Positions 22,966-33,342 of a stretch of DNA of 64,000 bases are shown here, piece after piece; position 1 is the first letter of the stretch, and every line of letters starts with the position of its first letter. Source of the DNA: Isoetes taiwanensis. Taxonomy: Eukaryota > Streptophyta > Lycopodiopsida > Isoetales > Isoetaceae. The stretch spans positions 11,864,101 to 11,928,100 of the forward strand of contig JAJEKV010000015.1 of NCBI GenBank assembly GCA_021234155.1. Reading direction: 5' to 3'. Both the position numbers and the translations under genes were made by a program. The notes under the pieces are model-generated. The model was not told the origin of the DNA. It did not search any database and was given only the letters and a program-made list of their open reading frames with translations.

Positions 22966-23095
22966 TGTTAGGGCCCGAAGGGCCCAATTTTTTTTTTTTT
23001 AACTACCAACATGTAATTAACATTATTAACACAAGCCCATAAAGTTTTCCTATGTTTGCTTTAGTTAGGGCCCGAAGGGCCCAAATTTTTTTTTA
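22966..23095. repeat. duplicated GGGCCCGAAGGGCCC motif with poly-T
   Basis: GTTAGGGCCCGAAGGGCCCAA occurs at about 22968 and 23065, each followed by an 8-13 base T-run and an AACAATTAACAC-type stretch. The unit is about 97 bp and diverged. GGGCCCGAAGGGCCC can form a short hairpin. It lies in the intron of the DDE-like gene. Confidence 0.7.
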
Positions 23096-25240
23096 ATATA
23101 ACAATCAACACACAACTACCATTATCATTATTAACACAAACCATTGCATTTAATACATTTAAATTAAAATCCCCCTTAAACCCCCTTTGGTTTGGGTGCA
23201 TATTCACACGGGGGGTTACTCCGGGCAACGAGAGCTGTCGGATGGGCATATGTGCCCTTTATTCCTTTATCTGGACCGTACATAGCGATCCTCGTTTGTG
23301 GGGTATGCATGTACAAGTTTTTGTATACTGTATATTGAGATTTACAAAATACTATAAGGATTGAGAGAATGTACCCCTATGCAAGCAACACTTACAGCAA
23401 CAACTTTATAAATACTTAAAAATATGCTACCTTATAAGATCAAATAACCTGAACGACCTAGTTGAGCATCCTGCAGATCTACAAACTCTAAAGATCAAAG
23501 AAAAGAATATCAATGCATGTAACTAATTGAATGCTCACCTTCTCGAAGTTCTTCCAATCAAGCTTGATTGACTTGCTCCTCTCTTTGGGACATCTTTGGA
23601 ACGATTTCAGTCCACAAGCATTACAATCCATGGTCAAACATGTAGACTTATACCAAGCTGCTGACTCGTCCTTAGGACACACCATAGTTTTCCACATTTC
23701 ACTGGTGCTGTTGAAAGTATGATTGCTCGCTGCACATATTGGGCCTGGACCACAGATATTACATTTGCATGTACTCCTAACACCATGCATGTTAGAATCT
23801 CGTCTTAGCTTGTTGATTGCCTGCCTATTCGCATGTGGTATATGCAGCAGCAGGTCTCCCTCTCTTTAAGCCTTTTTACAAACTTAGGCTTCAAAGTCTC
23901 GAACAACCTGAGACCTATTTTCATGTCTGGATATTGATGCTTAAACCTCCTATAAAACGTGACCTGAAATGTAATAAACAATATAAGACAGAGAGAAGCT
24001 TTTTATTGTGAAAACATAGAAGCATTTACATACCTGACTCTCCTCCAAAAAATGAAGTGGCTGTAGGTTATAAGGCTTGGGAATATTATTTCTCCTCAAT
24101 TTCATAACTTGCCTTTTATTTGGGCATATCCTAGTTTCAGAAAGTTGTATACCTTCTCGCGATCTTCATCCGATAGTCTATCAGATCTGCATTTCCTTTT
24201 GAACATAGACCACGGGCCTCCAAATTCAGTAAACTTCCTCCTGTCCAATGCGGCATAGACAGCCTTTCTTCTCATGTTCAAAACCTTTGCAACTGCTGAC
24301 CGATTGGTAGATCCATTAACTGCCATCATCAAGGTGGATGCTCTTGCTTGATTGATGTCTTGTGTCCTAGCACGCTTATTAGCTTCAAGAGTTTCCTTCA
24401 TATTCTCAACAACATGTTGGTACACTTGTAATTTCTTGTTTCCAATGATCCCAAACTCAGGTAGGTGTTCAGCTGCCCTGGATATGATTTCCTGTCTATC
24501 AGCAGGATGTACCTTGAGGCAAACCTTGTTGATGTGATCAACAATAATTCTAACATGTTTTTGTTTCTGCCTGGTAGTCAGCCTTTCCTTCACCTTGTTT
24601 GTTTCTAAAGCCAACTTTTTAGATTCCCTCTTCCTCTTTCTTTGCAATTTCCTTTTAGCAGATAAAATTCTTCTGCATGCAGTATTAGGAGAAATGCAAT
24701 TGCAAACTTTCTTGCACTCAACCAAACATACCTGAGGGGTTTCAGGAACCTTGTCATCAAGAATTGGAGATAAGACAATCTCAGACATGTCTGCATTGAT
24801 GGGATTTCGAAATTGCATGCCATTGCAACAATCTTCCTCTTCATCCACACTAAAATTTGGAATTCTATCTTGGATGTCAATTCCCAAAGTAGAAGCAAGC
24901 TCTTCTGGATCTTGGCCTCCAAATCGAGTGGCAAATTCGGCAGCATACCTTGCAACCAGATCCATTCACATCCAAAAATGAAAAAATGACATAACCAAGA
25001 ATTGTCCATTCGATTTGGAGCCGGCAGAATCGGGAAGAGCGGGAGACCTAGCCTCTGAGTCTGGATCAATGACATGGCCAACTAACTTCCTAAATTGGGG
25101 GAGGAATTGAAGTTCTCTCCTCCCGGGCTGGCCCTAAGAAATACGAACGAGACGTCAAAACCTAGTTCTGAAGGGCCCGAAAATATTCATGGGAAAGTAC
25201 CAAGCACCCCCAAAGCACCATATGTCATTGACAAAAAAAA

Positions 25241-25265
25241 TGTCCCCCACCTACACGCTTTCACC
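25241..25265 (-). repeat. right terminal inverted repeat
   Basis: Read on the minus strand it begins GGTGAAAGCGTGTAGGTGGG and continues GGACA, matching the left end at 22 of 25 positions. A subterminal direct copy of CAAGCACCCCC(A/T)AAGCACC lies 20-40 bp inward at each end. Confidence 0.65.
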
Positions 25266-25899
25266 CTAAGCTCCTTGAAATCGAACCCAAGCATGCCCAC
25301 AAAGCTAGAAAATTTGAAATCATACTTGTCCAAGAACCTGCTTGAGATTACTAAGCCGACAAGAACGAAGCAAATGAAGTGGAAAAATGGAGAAGCTTAG
25401 AGCCACTTGTGCAACTGAAAAACCCAGAGAGAAGCTTAGCACTGTTTTGAAAACTTTGCAACGAGCGATCTGTTTGCAACAGCCCAGCTAAACCTGGTTA
25501 TAAACCTCAAAGATCTCGCTACCTATTCGGCCAAAATACCAACAGTACAAAATAGCCCTAATCCTACCTTTCCCATACACATCTCCAAAAATCAATAATA
25601 GCAACTTCCATTGATATACGGTTCCTAAACCATTGTAAACTGGGTGCCTAAACCATGGCCGGCTTTCCAAGCTCTTCATTCTTTACAAACATCCTTACCA
25701 AAAGGTCTTGGAGAGTCAAACTCTTTGACTCCTCCTTGGGTTTACAAGCCATATTGTTTGCCCTTCCATAAAAATCTATAGATATAACATAAGATTGTTA
25801 ATAGATAAGGGTGCCTATTCGCATAAAATATGTAAAAATATTTGACGTGCAGAGCGAGCTCCTAGGTTTTGGTCGCGATGGGGTTTAGAGGGTCGAGAA

Positions 25900-26400
25900 G
25901 TCAACTCCGAAGGTTTGATACAAGGGGCTGAAATTAGAAGGAAATGTTTGTTATCTTCACTTCCATGGCGATTCTGGCTTGCTACATGGGGCAGCCAAGT
26001 TGTGGATAAGGTCGGGCGATGGCAGTCAAGTTTTGCCTTACAAAGGTCAAAGATGGAGTCCCTTCAGAGTTTTTCTCAAGGCTTAGAGACTTTTTCCAGA
26101 ATAAGGTCGTGATGCAGACGTGTGCCTTGTCTTCAAAAGGGAAATTAAAGAAAACTACCAAATTGCATTATTTTTGTTACAATAGAAGCTTACAAATTTA
26201 TATTTGAAGGTAATACATATTTCTAGTTTTATTTTTTGTGGATTTGTAACAGGGCCAGGACCGAGGCCTAAGTGCATGTTAAATTTTTGAGTAAGTTCGA
26301 TGTTTTCCGTAAGGCATTTACTCTTAAGCCTTTGTGATGCTACCTAGTTTGGTAGGTGTTCAATTCCCCAGTTGTTGTGTATTGCTTTCAAATCACCTTT
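25900..26400 (+). repeat. interspersed repeat family R1, copy A
   Basis: Shares ordered blocks with 36.1-36.3 kb (GGTC(A/G)AAGATGGAGT, GTCTTCA(A/G)AAGGGAAAT, TTACAATAGAA) and with 42.82-43.02 kb (AAGGTAATACA..TTTCTAG, AGG(G/C)C..GAGGCCTA, GGTGTTCAATTCCCC). Near the right end GTTCAATTCC resembles a tRNA B box, so this may be a tRNA-related SINE or a MITE-like repeat. The ends were not defined. Confidence 0.55.
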
Positions 26401-26674
26401 TCTCAGATTCATGCTATGGTAGTAACTAGATTGAATCAGGCCTAGAAGGGGCCATTTTCCTGCATGAAAACAAGTGTAGTACACCTTACTAGGCAGCATA
26501 AAAGATAGGGCAGATCTGTCTTCACTAGCAAGGCAGTCCTGTACACATATCCTGTATTGTATTTGTGTGCTGGTCAAATGTGTATTTAGCTAATTCCCTA
26601 AGGTTTGCATGACCCTACATTATTGAGCTACATTAGCATTTCACCCCATCAAATGCTGGACTTGATACCAAATG

Positions 26675-26886
26675 CAGGGATAGGTTCTGTACGTACAAAA
26701 TTCAAATTCCTGACGTATAAAGTAAAAAAATACGTATTTTTTAATAAAATACATATTTTTTAATAAAATACGATTTAACGTATTAAAACCTCGCCGTAGG
26801 GAAAAATTTCAGACTGTGAAAAGCTTCGTGAAAGCTGTAGACGCTGATTTTTTTTCGCGTCTGTAAAAGGAAAAAACTGCAGACGC

Positions 26887-26918
<32 letters not shown>

Positions 26919-27215
26919 GCTGAAACCTTCAGATCTTCGCGACGCGAAAGTTTTTGGCGTCACGCTATCTGAAGGTTTTCTACAGATGAAAAAATCCGTA
27001 AAAAAAAAAAGTTTTTTTTTTTTTTTTTTTTTTCGCGTCTGTGAAAAAAATTTTCACAGACGCTTTTCCGCGTTGTTTTCGCACGTCGTGAAAATTTTCC
27101 GACGCCGGAATTTTTTTTTGCCGTATTTTTTACGTTTTATACGGCAAATATGTGCCGTATCATACAATTCATACGTATTCCGTATAAAACGTACAACGTA
27201 TTGAACCTATCCCTG
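26675..27215. mobile_element. hAT-type MITE (541 bp) with perfect 8-bp target duplication
   Basis: The element starts CAGGGATAGGTTC and ends with the inverted GAACCTATCCCTG, and similarity continues inward (RTACGT). Both sides are flanked by ACCAAATG (26667-26674 and 27216-27223), a perfect 8-bp target-site duplication. CAGGG termini with 8-bp duplications are characteristic of the hAT superfamily. The interior has no ORF. It consists of foldback arms: GCGTCTG / CAGACGC words, an A-run of about 29 at 26889-26917 and a T-run of about 22 at 27012-27033, so the whole element can form a long hairpin. It appears inserted into a SINE-like copy. Confidence 0.88.
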
Positions 27216-27223
27216 ACCAAATG

Positions 27224-27415
27224 TAACATTCTTAACTGACATGCCCTTAACGAACTGGGCAAAACTGTCGAGATATTTACGAGTAGTCGCTTCTACCTAT
27301 TTATGCCGTTGTCTCAGGAACGCGACACCCAGATCTACTCGAGCGATCTCCATGGGTCCCTTGCAATCCCTCCCAGTAGAACTATGCTCATCGTTGAGCA
27401 TCACAAGACTATAGA
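27224..27415 (-). mobile_element. SINE-like repeat, copy A (interrupted by the MITE)
   Basis: Read on the minus strand it parallels the copy at 27440-27660 block by block (CCCATGGAGATCGCTCGAGTAGATC, GCGACTACTCGTAAATATCTCGAC, GTTCGTTAAGGGCATGTC). It is cut at its left end by the MITE target site. Confidence 0.5.
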
Positions 27416-27439
27416 CCACACCATTCCATAGTGTCTAAA

Positions 27440-27665
27440 AACAAGTCATGACTTACCATCCAACAGTATTTTGGATCATACTTTCCATGGAGACTCGAAC
27501 TCGAGCCCTGCTCTGTTAACGTTCCTAATCGACATGCCCTTAACCAATGAGGCAAAATCATCTAGACATATATGAGTAGTCGCTTTTATCCATTTATCCC
27601 GGTATCTGAAGAATGCAACATCAAATCCACTCGTGCAATCTCTCATGGGTCTGTTACATCCTAGC
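27440..27665 (-). mobile_element. tRNA-derived SINE-like repeat, copy B
   Basis: On the minus strand GCCTCATTGGTTAAGGGC resembles a tRNA A box and GAGTTCGAGTCTCC a B box, spaced as in a tRNA head. Upstream blocks match copy A. It lacks acceptor-stem pairing, so it is not a tRNA gene. Confidence 0.5.
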
Positions 27666-27669
27666 TATT

Positions 27670-29600
27670 TGTTTGGTTCGTGCCATGTCTTGTAGATTAG
27701 AAAACGGATTAATTTTGTACAGAAATGTCTTGGGAAGGTTAAAAAGCTAATTTAGGGCAAAATTAGTGTGAAGTGGTTAAAATAGGGTTTATAATTCTCA
27801 GGCACCTCCACTCAAAATTGTCCAATCTTGCTCTGAAAAATAAGAAAATAGTGAGAAAAAATGTGAAATATTCTCCATTTGCACGAAGCTTCTTACCTCA
27901 GCCATAGTTCTTCAATATTCTTACTGTTGACAGTTGATGATCTTTGTCCAAATCGGAGGGAAAACAGATTGCCCTTAGATTTTGGCAATGAATCGCGCCA
28001 AATCAACTTCGAGCATTGTCCCCCAAATTTTGGCGCTCGATTTGAAGGTTCTTTGGCTAATCCCATCTGATAGAGTGCACAAACCTGAAGCTAGTCATGA
28101 GGTGAAATAGGCAATCTTCGTCATGATACATGCCTCACCTATTCACCAATCCGCCATTATTACGTATACCAACTTTAGAGGAGCATTTTTTGCCCAAGCC
28201 TGCATGTTCGAAATTAGGTTTCGAATCAAATTTGGGAACGGCTTGGAGGGCCCTTAGCCGATCCCACCAAACTTCTAATGGCTGTGTAATGGAATGTGTA
28301 ATTTTAGGGCATATTGAATGTGGATAAAAAAATGCAATGTTTTAACATGTGTGACTAGAAGGCTTACCTCTAGTTGTTGCCAAATTTGTCTCTACCTCGC
28401 AAGCTTGCAAGCAATTAGAAGTTGTAAAGAGGTTATATAAAATACATAATGAAGCTGCAAAAGAGAGTTTTGAAAGCAACCTTTTTTGGACAAATGAGAT
28501 TCATCAAGATTTGTAAATAACTTCTAAAATAGCTATGGTAGTTGAATGTCTAGCCATTTACCCAAAATGCCCAGAAGGATTCCCGTTCTTGTTTTGGAGA
28601 AAGATTATAATGATGCCTACAGAAGTGGAAGTATCACACCATCTCACCATCTGAGGTGAGGGCTCATATCATTCAGCAGACTTTAGATTAATCATTGAGA
28701 TATATATTATGCTTAAGAATAGGTTGCATAGCGTTTCATAATAACACATGATTCTAAGAGGCAATTTCTACATGTCGTTTGTTATATCTTTGATATTGAC
28801 AATGTGTGTGCTCAAGCTGTCGATTCCACGAAGCTGTTTACTTCATGTAGTTTCTGTCATCTTTTAAGTTTTTAAAATAGAGTTTGTGCCTAGATTAGAG
28901 ATGAACTTGATGCTAATACATGTTTGTGCTTTATCAATTTCGCATGATATACAATTGTCTGCAGTATCATGCTCTACTAAGTGGGATGATATAGATGGGT
29001 ATTATCTGGTTCTTGAATATTCATTTAACCAAGTTCTAACATGTTAATGCAAATCATACTGGTGAATACAAAGAATAAGTCATTATCCACTTATTGCTTC
29101 ACCTTTGCAATGATACCTAGGGTCACCAATGTTCCTCCTATATTTTCTCTTCTATAGAACATGTTGTGCTTCCTACTTTTGTTGGTCACTAAGGGTAAAG
29201 CACAGTTTCATTAAATTGTGACATTTTGTGATTCCAATTAGGGACGAAATTATTTTTAAAACATTTTTTAAGGTGTTTTATACGATAATGTAGCATCATT
29301 TAGCATTTTTTTTACATATATTTTGTCCAAAGTTGGCGCCATTAATATCAGAGGCAAACAAAAAAACAACTAAAAAACAGCATTGCAACTTAAATTAGCA
29401 AGATTTACATATTTTTACACAAATAACAACATCATTAATTTCTCAAATTGAGAAATTTATACACATACACAAAACTTGTATATGAAGCAGCACATGAATG
29501 TTGACTTGTTAAAAAAATAATTTATGAAATTCATCGCTAAATTGAATCAGAGCCGCTAGTAGGAACAAGATTTCCTTTGTCAACATTCATAAGAAGGTCA
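27670..29600. other. no gene recognised
   Basis: Long AT-rich stretch without domain-bearing ORFs or defined repeats. A plus frame at 27879-28070 is short and anonymous. Confidence 0.45.
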
Positions 29601-29642
29601 AATCTCACCTCACCAAATGCCTCGTCGTCAAAGTTGTAAGTT

Positions 29643-29736
29643 GTCGTAACTGAACTCTACAGTGGTACCAAGCTGTAGTGGTATCAAATGTCGTAACTGA
29701 AATCTACAGTGGTACCAAGCTGGACCAAGCTGACTC
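29643..29736. repeat. 47-bp tandem duplication
   Basis: GTCGTAACTGAA(C/A)TCTACAGTGGTACCAAGCTG begins at 29643 and again at 29690. Confidence 0.75.
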
Positions 29737-29793
29737 CACACCAAATCTCCTGGCATACCTTCCAAGCTATATCTGAATCTACTATCTTTCTTA

Positions 29794-29910
29794 TTAGTTA
29801 GGCTTCTTAGCTGTCTTAGGTTTGTTTCCGATCGAATATTCCTCGTCATCTAAATCAAAAGAGACCTCTTTTTTTTTACGAGCCCTCTCGGACTGGAATG
29901 TGATGTATTG
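29794..29910 (-). other. possible terminal exon, gene unknown
   Basis: After a TTTATTTCAG acceptor on the minus strand, the frame reads QYITFQSERARKKKEVSFDL, then DDEEYSIGNK and ends PKTAKKPN-stop. The acidic patch flanked by Lys-rich ends is protein-like and could be the last exon of a nuclear protein. No upstream exons were recognised. Confidence 0.25.
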
Positions 29911-30139
29911 CTGAAATAAACAGCTAGACATCATGCAAAAGAAAAAAATAAGACAGAGAATTAGATATACTGAGGTTGCCAATGGCAGGCGCCATTGGCC
30001 ATATCAACATGTAGATTTTTTATATAGACTTGTTAAAAACAAAAGCTACATGAAACATTTACACAACGATGATTCATGCTACCTTCTTATAAAATATGGA
30101 TGTTGGGATTGCAGGCCATGGCATCATTTACAATCCCAA

Positions 30140-31290
30140 CATACACATTCACCATGTAGACCAACATGCTACTAACATTTGCAGAAGAGAGTCGTGTTGG
30201 TCTTCTATCAATAGTGCACGCCAAGGATGCAAATGGCGCCATGGCACCATTTGCATGGCTTGACATGCATACTTTGATAGCATACTAGCATCGTGGTGTT
30301 TTGTTCTAAAACTAACAAGCATCAATATCAACATCATCCACGCAGGTCTACTATAGCAAATGCATGTTGAGGATACAACGAACGCCATAGTGCCATTTGC
30401 ATCTCAGGGCGCCATTTACATACATGCTCTCAATAATGCATGTTGAGATGCAAATAGCGCCATTTACATAGCTTGGCATGCATACTTTGATAGATGCAAA
30501 TGGCACCATTTGCATCCTCAAGGCGCCATTTACATGATATCAATAACACGTGTTGAGGATGTATATGGCGCGATGGAGCTATTTGCATGGTTTGGCATGC
30601 ATACTTTGATAGTAGACTAGCATCATGGTCTTTTGTTCTAAAACTAACAAGCATCAACACAGCATCAACCATGTAAATGGCGCCATTTGCATCTCAATAT
30701 GCATTATTGAAAGCATGTATATGGTGCCCTGAGATGCAAATGGCACCACTTGCATCCTCAAGGCGCCATTTACATGATATCAATAACACGTGTTGAGGAC
30801 GCATATGGCGCCATGGCGCCATTTGCATTGCTTGGCATGCATACTTTGATAGTAGACTAGCATCATGGTCTTTTGTTCTAAAACTAACAAGCATCAACAT
30901 CAGCATCAACCATGGAGGCCTGCTATACCAAATGCATATCGAGGATTCAAATGGCGTGCATCCTTGGCATAGTCCGCTTTACCACATGCTGAGGAATGCA
31001 AATGGCGCCATGGCGCCATTTGCATTCACCAGCATGCATCTGGTCTGGTATCGAAATGCATATTGAGGATATAAAAAAAAAAGGGAGAGAGAGAAAATTT
31101 GGCATGCTCAAAATGCGTGTTGAGGATGCAAATGCGCCACTTGCATCCTCAATGTGCCATTTTTTATTTTATTTTTTTAAGCATGCTGACGATGCAAATG
31201 GCGCCATTTGCATCCCCAACATGCATTTGCTATATCAAACCAAATGCATGCTGGTGAGTGTAAATGGTGCCAAAAAGTGACAGGAAGGTT
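30140..31290. repeat. palindrome-rich satellite built on ATGGCGCCAT
   Basis: The word GATGCAAATGGCGCCATTTGCATC and variants occur more than ten times; the 22-bp ATGCAAATGG-CG-CCATTTGCAT is a perfect palindrome. Longer higher-order units repeat: a CTTGGCATGCATACTTTGATAG block near 30260, 30470, 30590 and 30830, and GTCTTTTGTTCTAAAACTAACAAGC near 30295, 30630 and 30870. Spacing is irregular (about 120-335 bp), so this is a scrambled array. ORFs rich in Met, His and Cys here are repeat artefacts. Confidence 0.85.
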
Positions 31291-31299
31291 GCAGAAATG

Positions 31300-32450
31300 C
31301 ATATTGAGGGGCTTAATGCCTTTTGTGCCATCAATATATATTTTTGCAATGTTCTAGTTCTAAAAATAACGAGCAAACACCATGCATTAATGCATTTTAT
31401 GGAGGCAAATGGTGCTACGGCTCCATTTTCCTAAAAAATGCCTTGTTGCATGTTGTTTACTCCACTAATGTATCAAGAAAACATCGAAATCCATCAAACA
31501 AATATATATTTGAGAAACCGGTGATATATTTGCCTAGAAAAAATCAAGTAAAAGAAGAAGACCTACTTTGCCTTGGAGACTTGCCTTCCTGATTCTTTGT
31601 ACCTTTAGTGTCTAGAGTGACGAAATTAAGGGCACTAGGCGCTAGGTGCTAGGCACATTGCTAACAACTGCTGAATTCAAATGAACAACATTGGGATAGA
31701 AAGAGAGGACTATGCAGGCGGCAGTCCAACAGACCATCTAGCATGCTATCCAGGAGGCGGTCCAAACAGGAGAAGGTAGGAGGAACTCAGTGGCGGGCAA
31801 CAGTGCCTGAGCTAGGTGGCACTGGCAGTCGAAGCTGGGAGGGGTTGTAGTGGAGTAGGCGCCGCATACATGGAGGTTGCGGAGCAAGAGTGGGGAGTGT
31901 GGTCGATATGGCGGAGCCCCTGGAAGCCATGATGCATTTGGCAGACCTGTGAGGTGGTCTTAAATAGAATGCCCGTTTAAATTTGAAACCGCCCAAATTC
32001 AAGAACCCTGCCCAAATTCAAAACTTGAAATCCCAAATTTAAAATTACCACCTAAAAGACGAAGCCAGTTGATTCACCCTCGTAGCAAACGATTCCAGCT
32101 CCTATTTGGTGTTGCAGTTGCTGCTCAGTATATCATTTCTTTGGGCGCCTATATAGATCCTTTTATAGGCGGATGCATGATCTTCGACGGTTCTTTACCG
32201 ATCGGCGCTTCTAGGCGGCTTCTTGCAATCATTTATTTGCAGTTGCATTAGCTGTTTGCACAGGTTTTTTTTTTTTTTGGTGCTTCTCTTTGAAGTATTG
32301 CAGATATCTTACAAGAACCAGATACTCCTCTCGTTGATAGTTTTTTCCACCAAAATGGTGACCAACATACCCAGGTAAGTCCTCTAAAATGCCTTCTTTA
32401 CTGTGTTATTTTGTTATTGGATGCATTGAATTCTTTCTATATTTAATTAG
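31300..32450. other. no gene recognised
   Basis: A GGCGGTCCAA / GGCGGCAGTCCAA pair occurs near 31717 and 31755. ORFs at 31787-32002 (-) and 32069-32251 (+) carry no recognised domain. Confidence 0.4.
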
Positions 32451-32479
32451 ACATCATTTATAATATCTATGTTCATTTT

Positions 32480-33255
32480 GAAATGTCGTCATGGAACCAT
32501 TTCGGGGCTCCAAATGGATCCATGGCGCTATTTGAGAATTGTAACTGCCCCCCCCCCCAACAACAACAAAACCCCTTGGCACCCCTCCAAATGACACCAT
32601 GGAACCACTTAGAGCCCCAAATGGCTCCATGGCACCATTTGTGGGGTATACATGCCCTCTTGGGGGGGTGCCATTTGGGGACGGGAGGCATGTATATTCC
32701 CCAATTGGCGCCATGGAGTCATTTGGAGGGGTGCCAGCTATACCCTCCAAATGGCGCCATGGAGCCATTTGGAACCCATAAATGGTGCCATTTGGGGGGT
32801 GCCAGGAGGGGCATGTATATGCCCCCCAAATAGTGCCATCGAGCTATTTGGGGCTCCAAATGGCTTCATGGCGCCATTTGGGGGGTGCCAGAGGGGTCAG
32901 ATATACCCCCAATGGCACCATGGAGACATATGAAGCCTTCAAATGGTTCCATGGCACCATTTGGGGAGTGTCAACGGGGGCAAGTATACATATGAATGCG
33001 GCAAATATATATATGAATGAATGGCCATGATGCCATTTGGGGAGTGCTAAGGGGAGCAAGTATGCATGTGATGGAGGAAATATCCTCCATCACATGTACA
33101 CCTGCTCCCTTGGCACTCCCGAAATGGCTGCATATGGCTCCATGTGGCACCATTTGGGGAGTGTCAGTAGGAGCAGGTATCCATGTGATGGAGGAAATGG
33201 CAATGTAGTTGGGTTGTCTGAGAGGGAAAATGGCGCCATGACACCATTTTCATGG
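32480..33255. repeat. array of CCAAATGGCGCCATGG words
   Basis: Dozens of copies of CCAAATGG(C/T)(G/T)CCATGG-type words alternate with C- and G-rich runs (TTTGGGGGGTGCCA, CCCCCCAAAT). The core ATGGCGCCAT is shared with the 30.1-31.3 kb array but the linkers differ. All ORFs in this tract on both strands (Met-Ala-Pro-Trp-rich) derive from the repeat. Confidence 0.8.
33032..33128. repeat. long inverted repeat (hairpin) in the array
   Basis: CATGTGATGGAGGA at 33065-33078 is exactly inverted at 33083-33096 around a 4-bp loop. Weaker complementarity extends outward to about 46 bp per arm (CCATTT(G/C)GGGAGTGC). A third, direct copy of the arm starts at 33183. Confidence 0.8.
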
Positions 33256-33342
33256 CATTGCTTTACCCTTTAGATGCAATTTTCATGTATTTTTTGCTTG
33301 TTTTTTTGTTTTTGCGTGCAAATTTCAATTTCAATTGTATAA

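Larger units (their letters stand above)
18410..24965 (-). pseudogene. DDE-transposase-like gene, multi-exon, frameshifted
   Basis: Start ATG 24963-24965 (MDLVARYAAEFATRFGG). Exon 1 (24965-24034) has an acidic segment, a Cys cluster (CKKVCNCISPNTAC), a Lys/Arg block and a helix-turn-helix-like GSTNRSAVAKVLNMRRKAVY. Exon 2 (23963-23539) is Cys-rich (TCCCIYH, CKCNICGPGPICAAS, MDCNACG). A 3.4-kb intron follows. Exon 3 (from 20173) ends with VVSIIDFAENYTFKIQQEIQ and MHWRNDQ. Next comes the 19.9-19.4 kb exon with FWSDGCATQFKSSRSFYHLG and SCHGNGEHDGAGAVIKR, and then a segment with SCFCTSCW, DFWIVKC and VNCYSHLV. A Lys/Arg-rich tail lies near 18.5 kb. The Asp residues of DFAEN and SDG, plus the acidic HGxGEHDGAG motif, look like an RNase H-fold active site. 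Frame changes near 24.14, 23.85, 19.88 and 19.2 kb show decay or assembly indels. Uncharacterised animal proteins share these motifs, as I recall. Confidence 0.6.
13893..25266. mobile_element. putative TIR DNA transposon with DDE and RING-like genes
   Basis: The ends carry 25-bp terminal inverted repeats matching at 22 of 25 positions (13894-13918 and 25241-25265). Just inside them is a near-identical 19-bp direct repeat (13932-13950 and 25201-25219). If the element is TGGTGAAAGC...GCTTTCACCC, a 4-bp TAAG flanks it on both sides (13889-13892, 25267-25270) as a possible target-site duplication, though four bases are weak evidence. Inside are two convergent spliced genes: a RING-like protein on plus (14.2-16.6 kb) and a DDE-transposase-like protein on minus (18.4-25.0 kb). 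Both start near their own end and meet around 16.6-18.4 kb. Both carry lesions, so this copy is probably non-autonomous now. I cannot place it in a named superfamily. Confidence 0.6.

Noticed and set aside
26775-27204. Phe-rich ORFs at 26775-26963 (-) and 26986-27204 (+)
   Set aside because: They translate the poly-A/poly-T arms of the MITE.
30149-31280. Met/Cys/His-rich ORFs that look like zinc-binding proteins
   Set aside because: The Cys/His spacing comes from the GCAAATGGCGCC satellite unit.
30140-33255. CRISPR-like array
   Set aside because: Eukaryotic context, units and spacing are irregular, and the spacers are themselves repeated.
32454-33273. Met/Pro/Trp-rich ORFs on both strands
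   Set aside because: All arise from the CCAAATGGCGCCATGG repeat; no domain, and similar frames are open on both strands.
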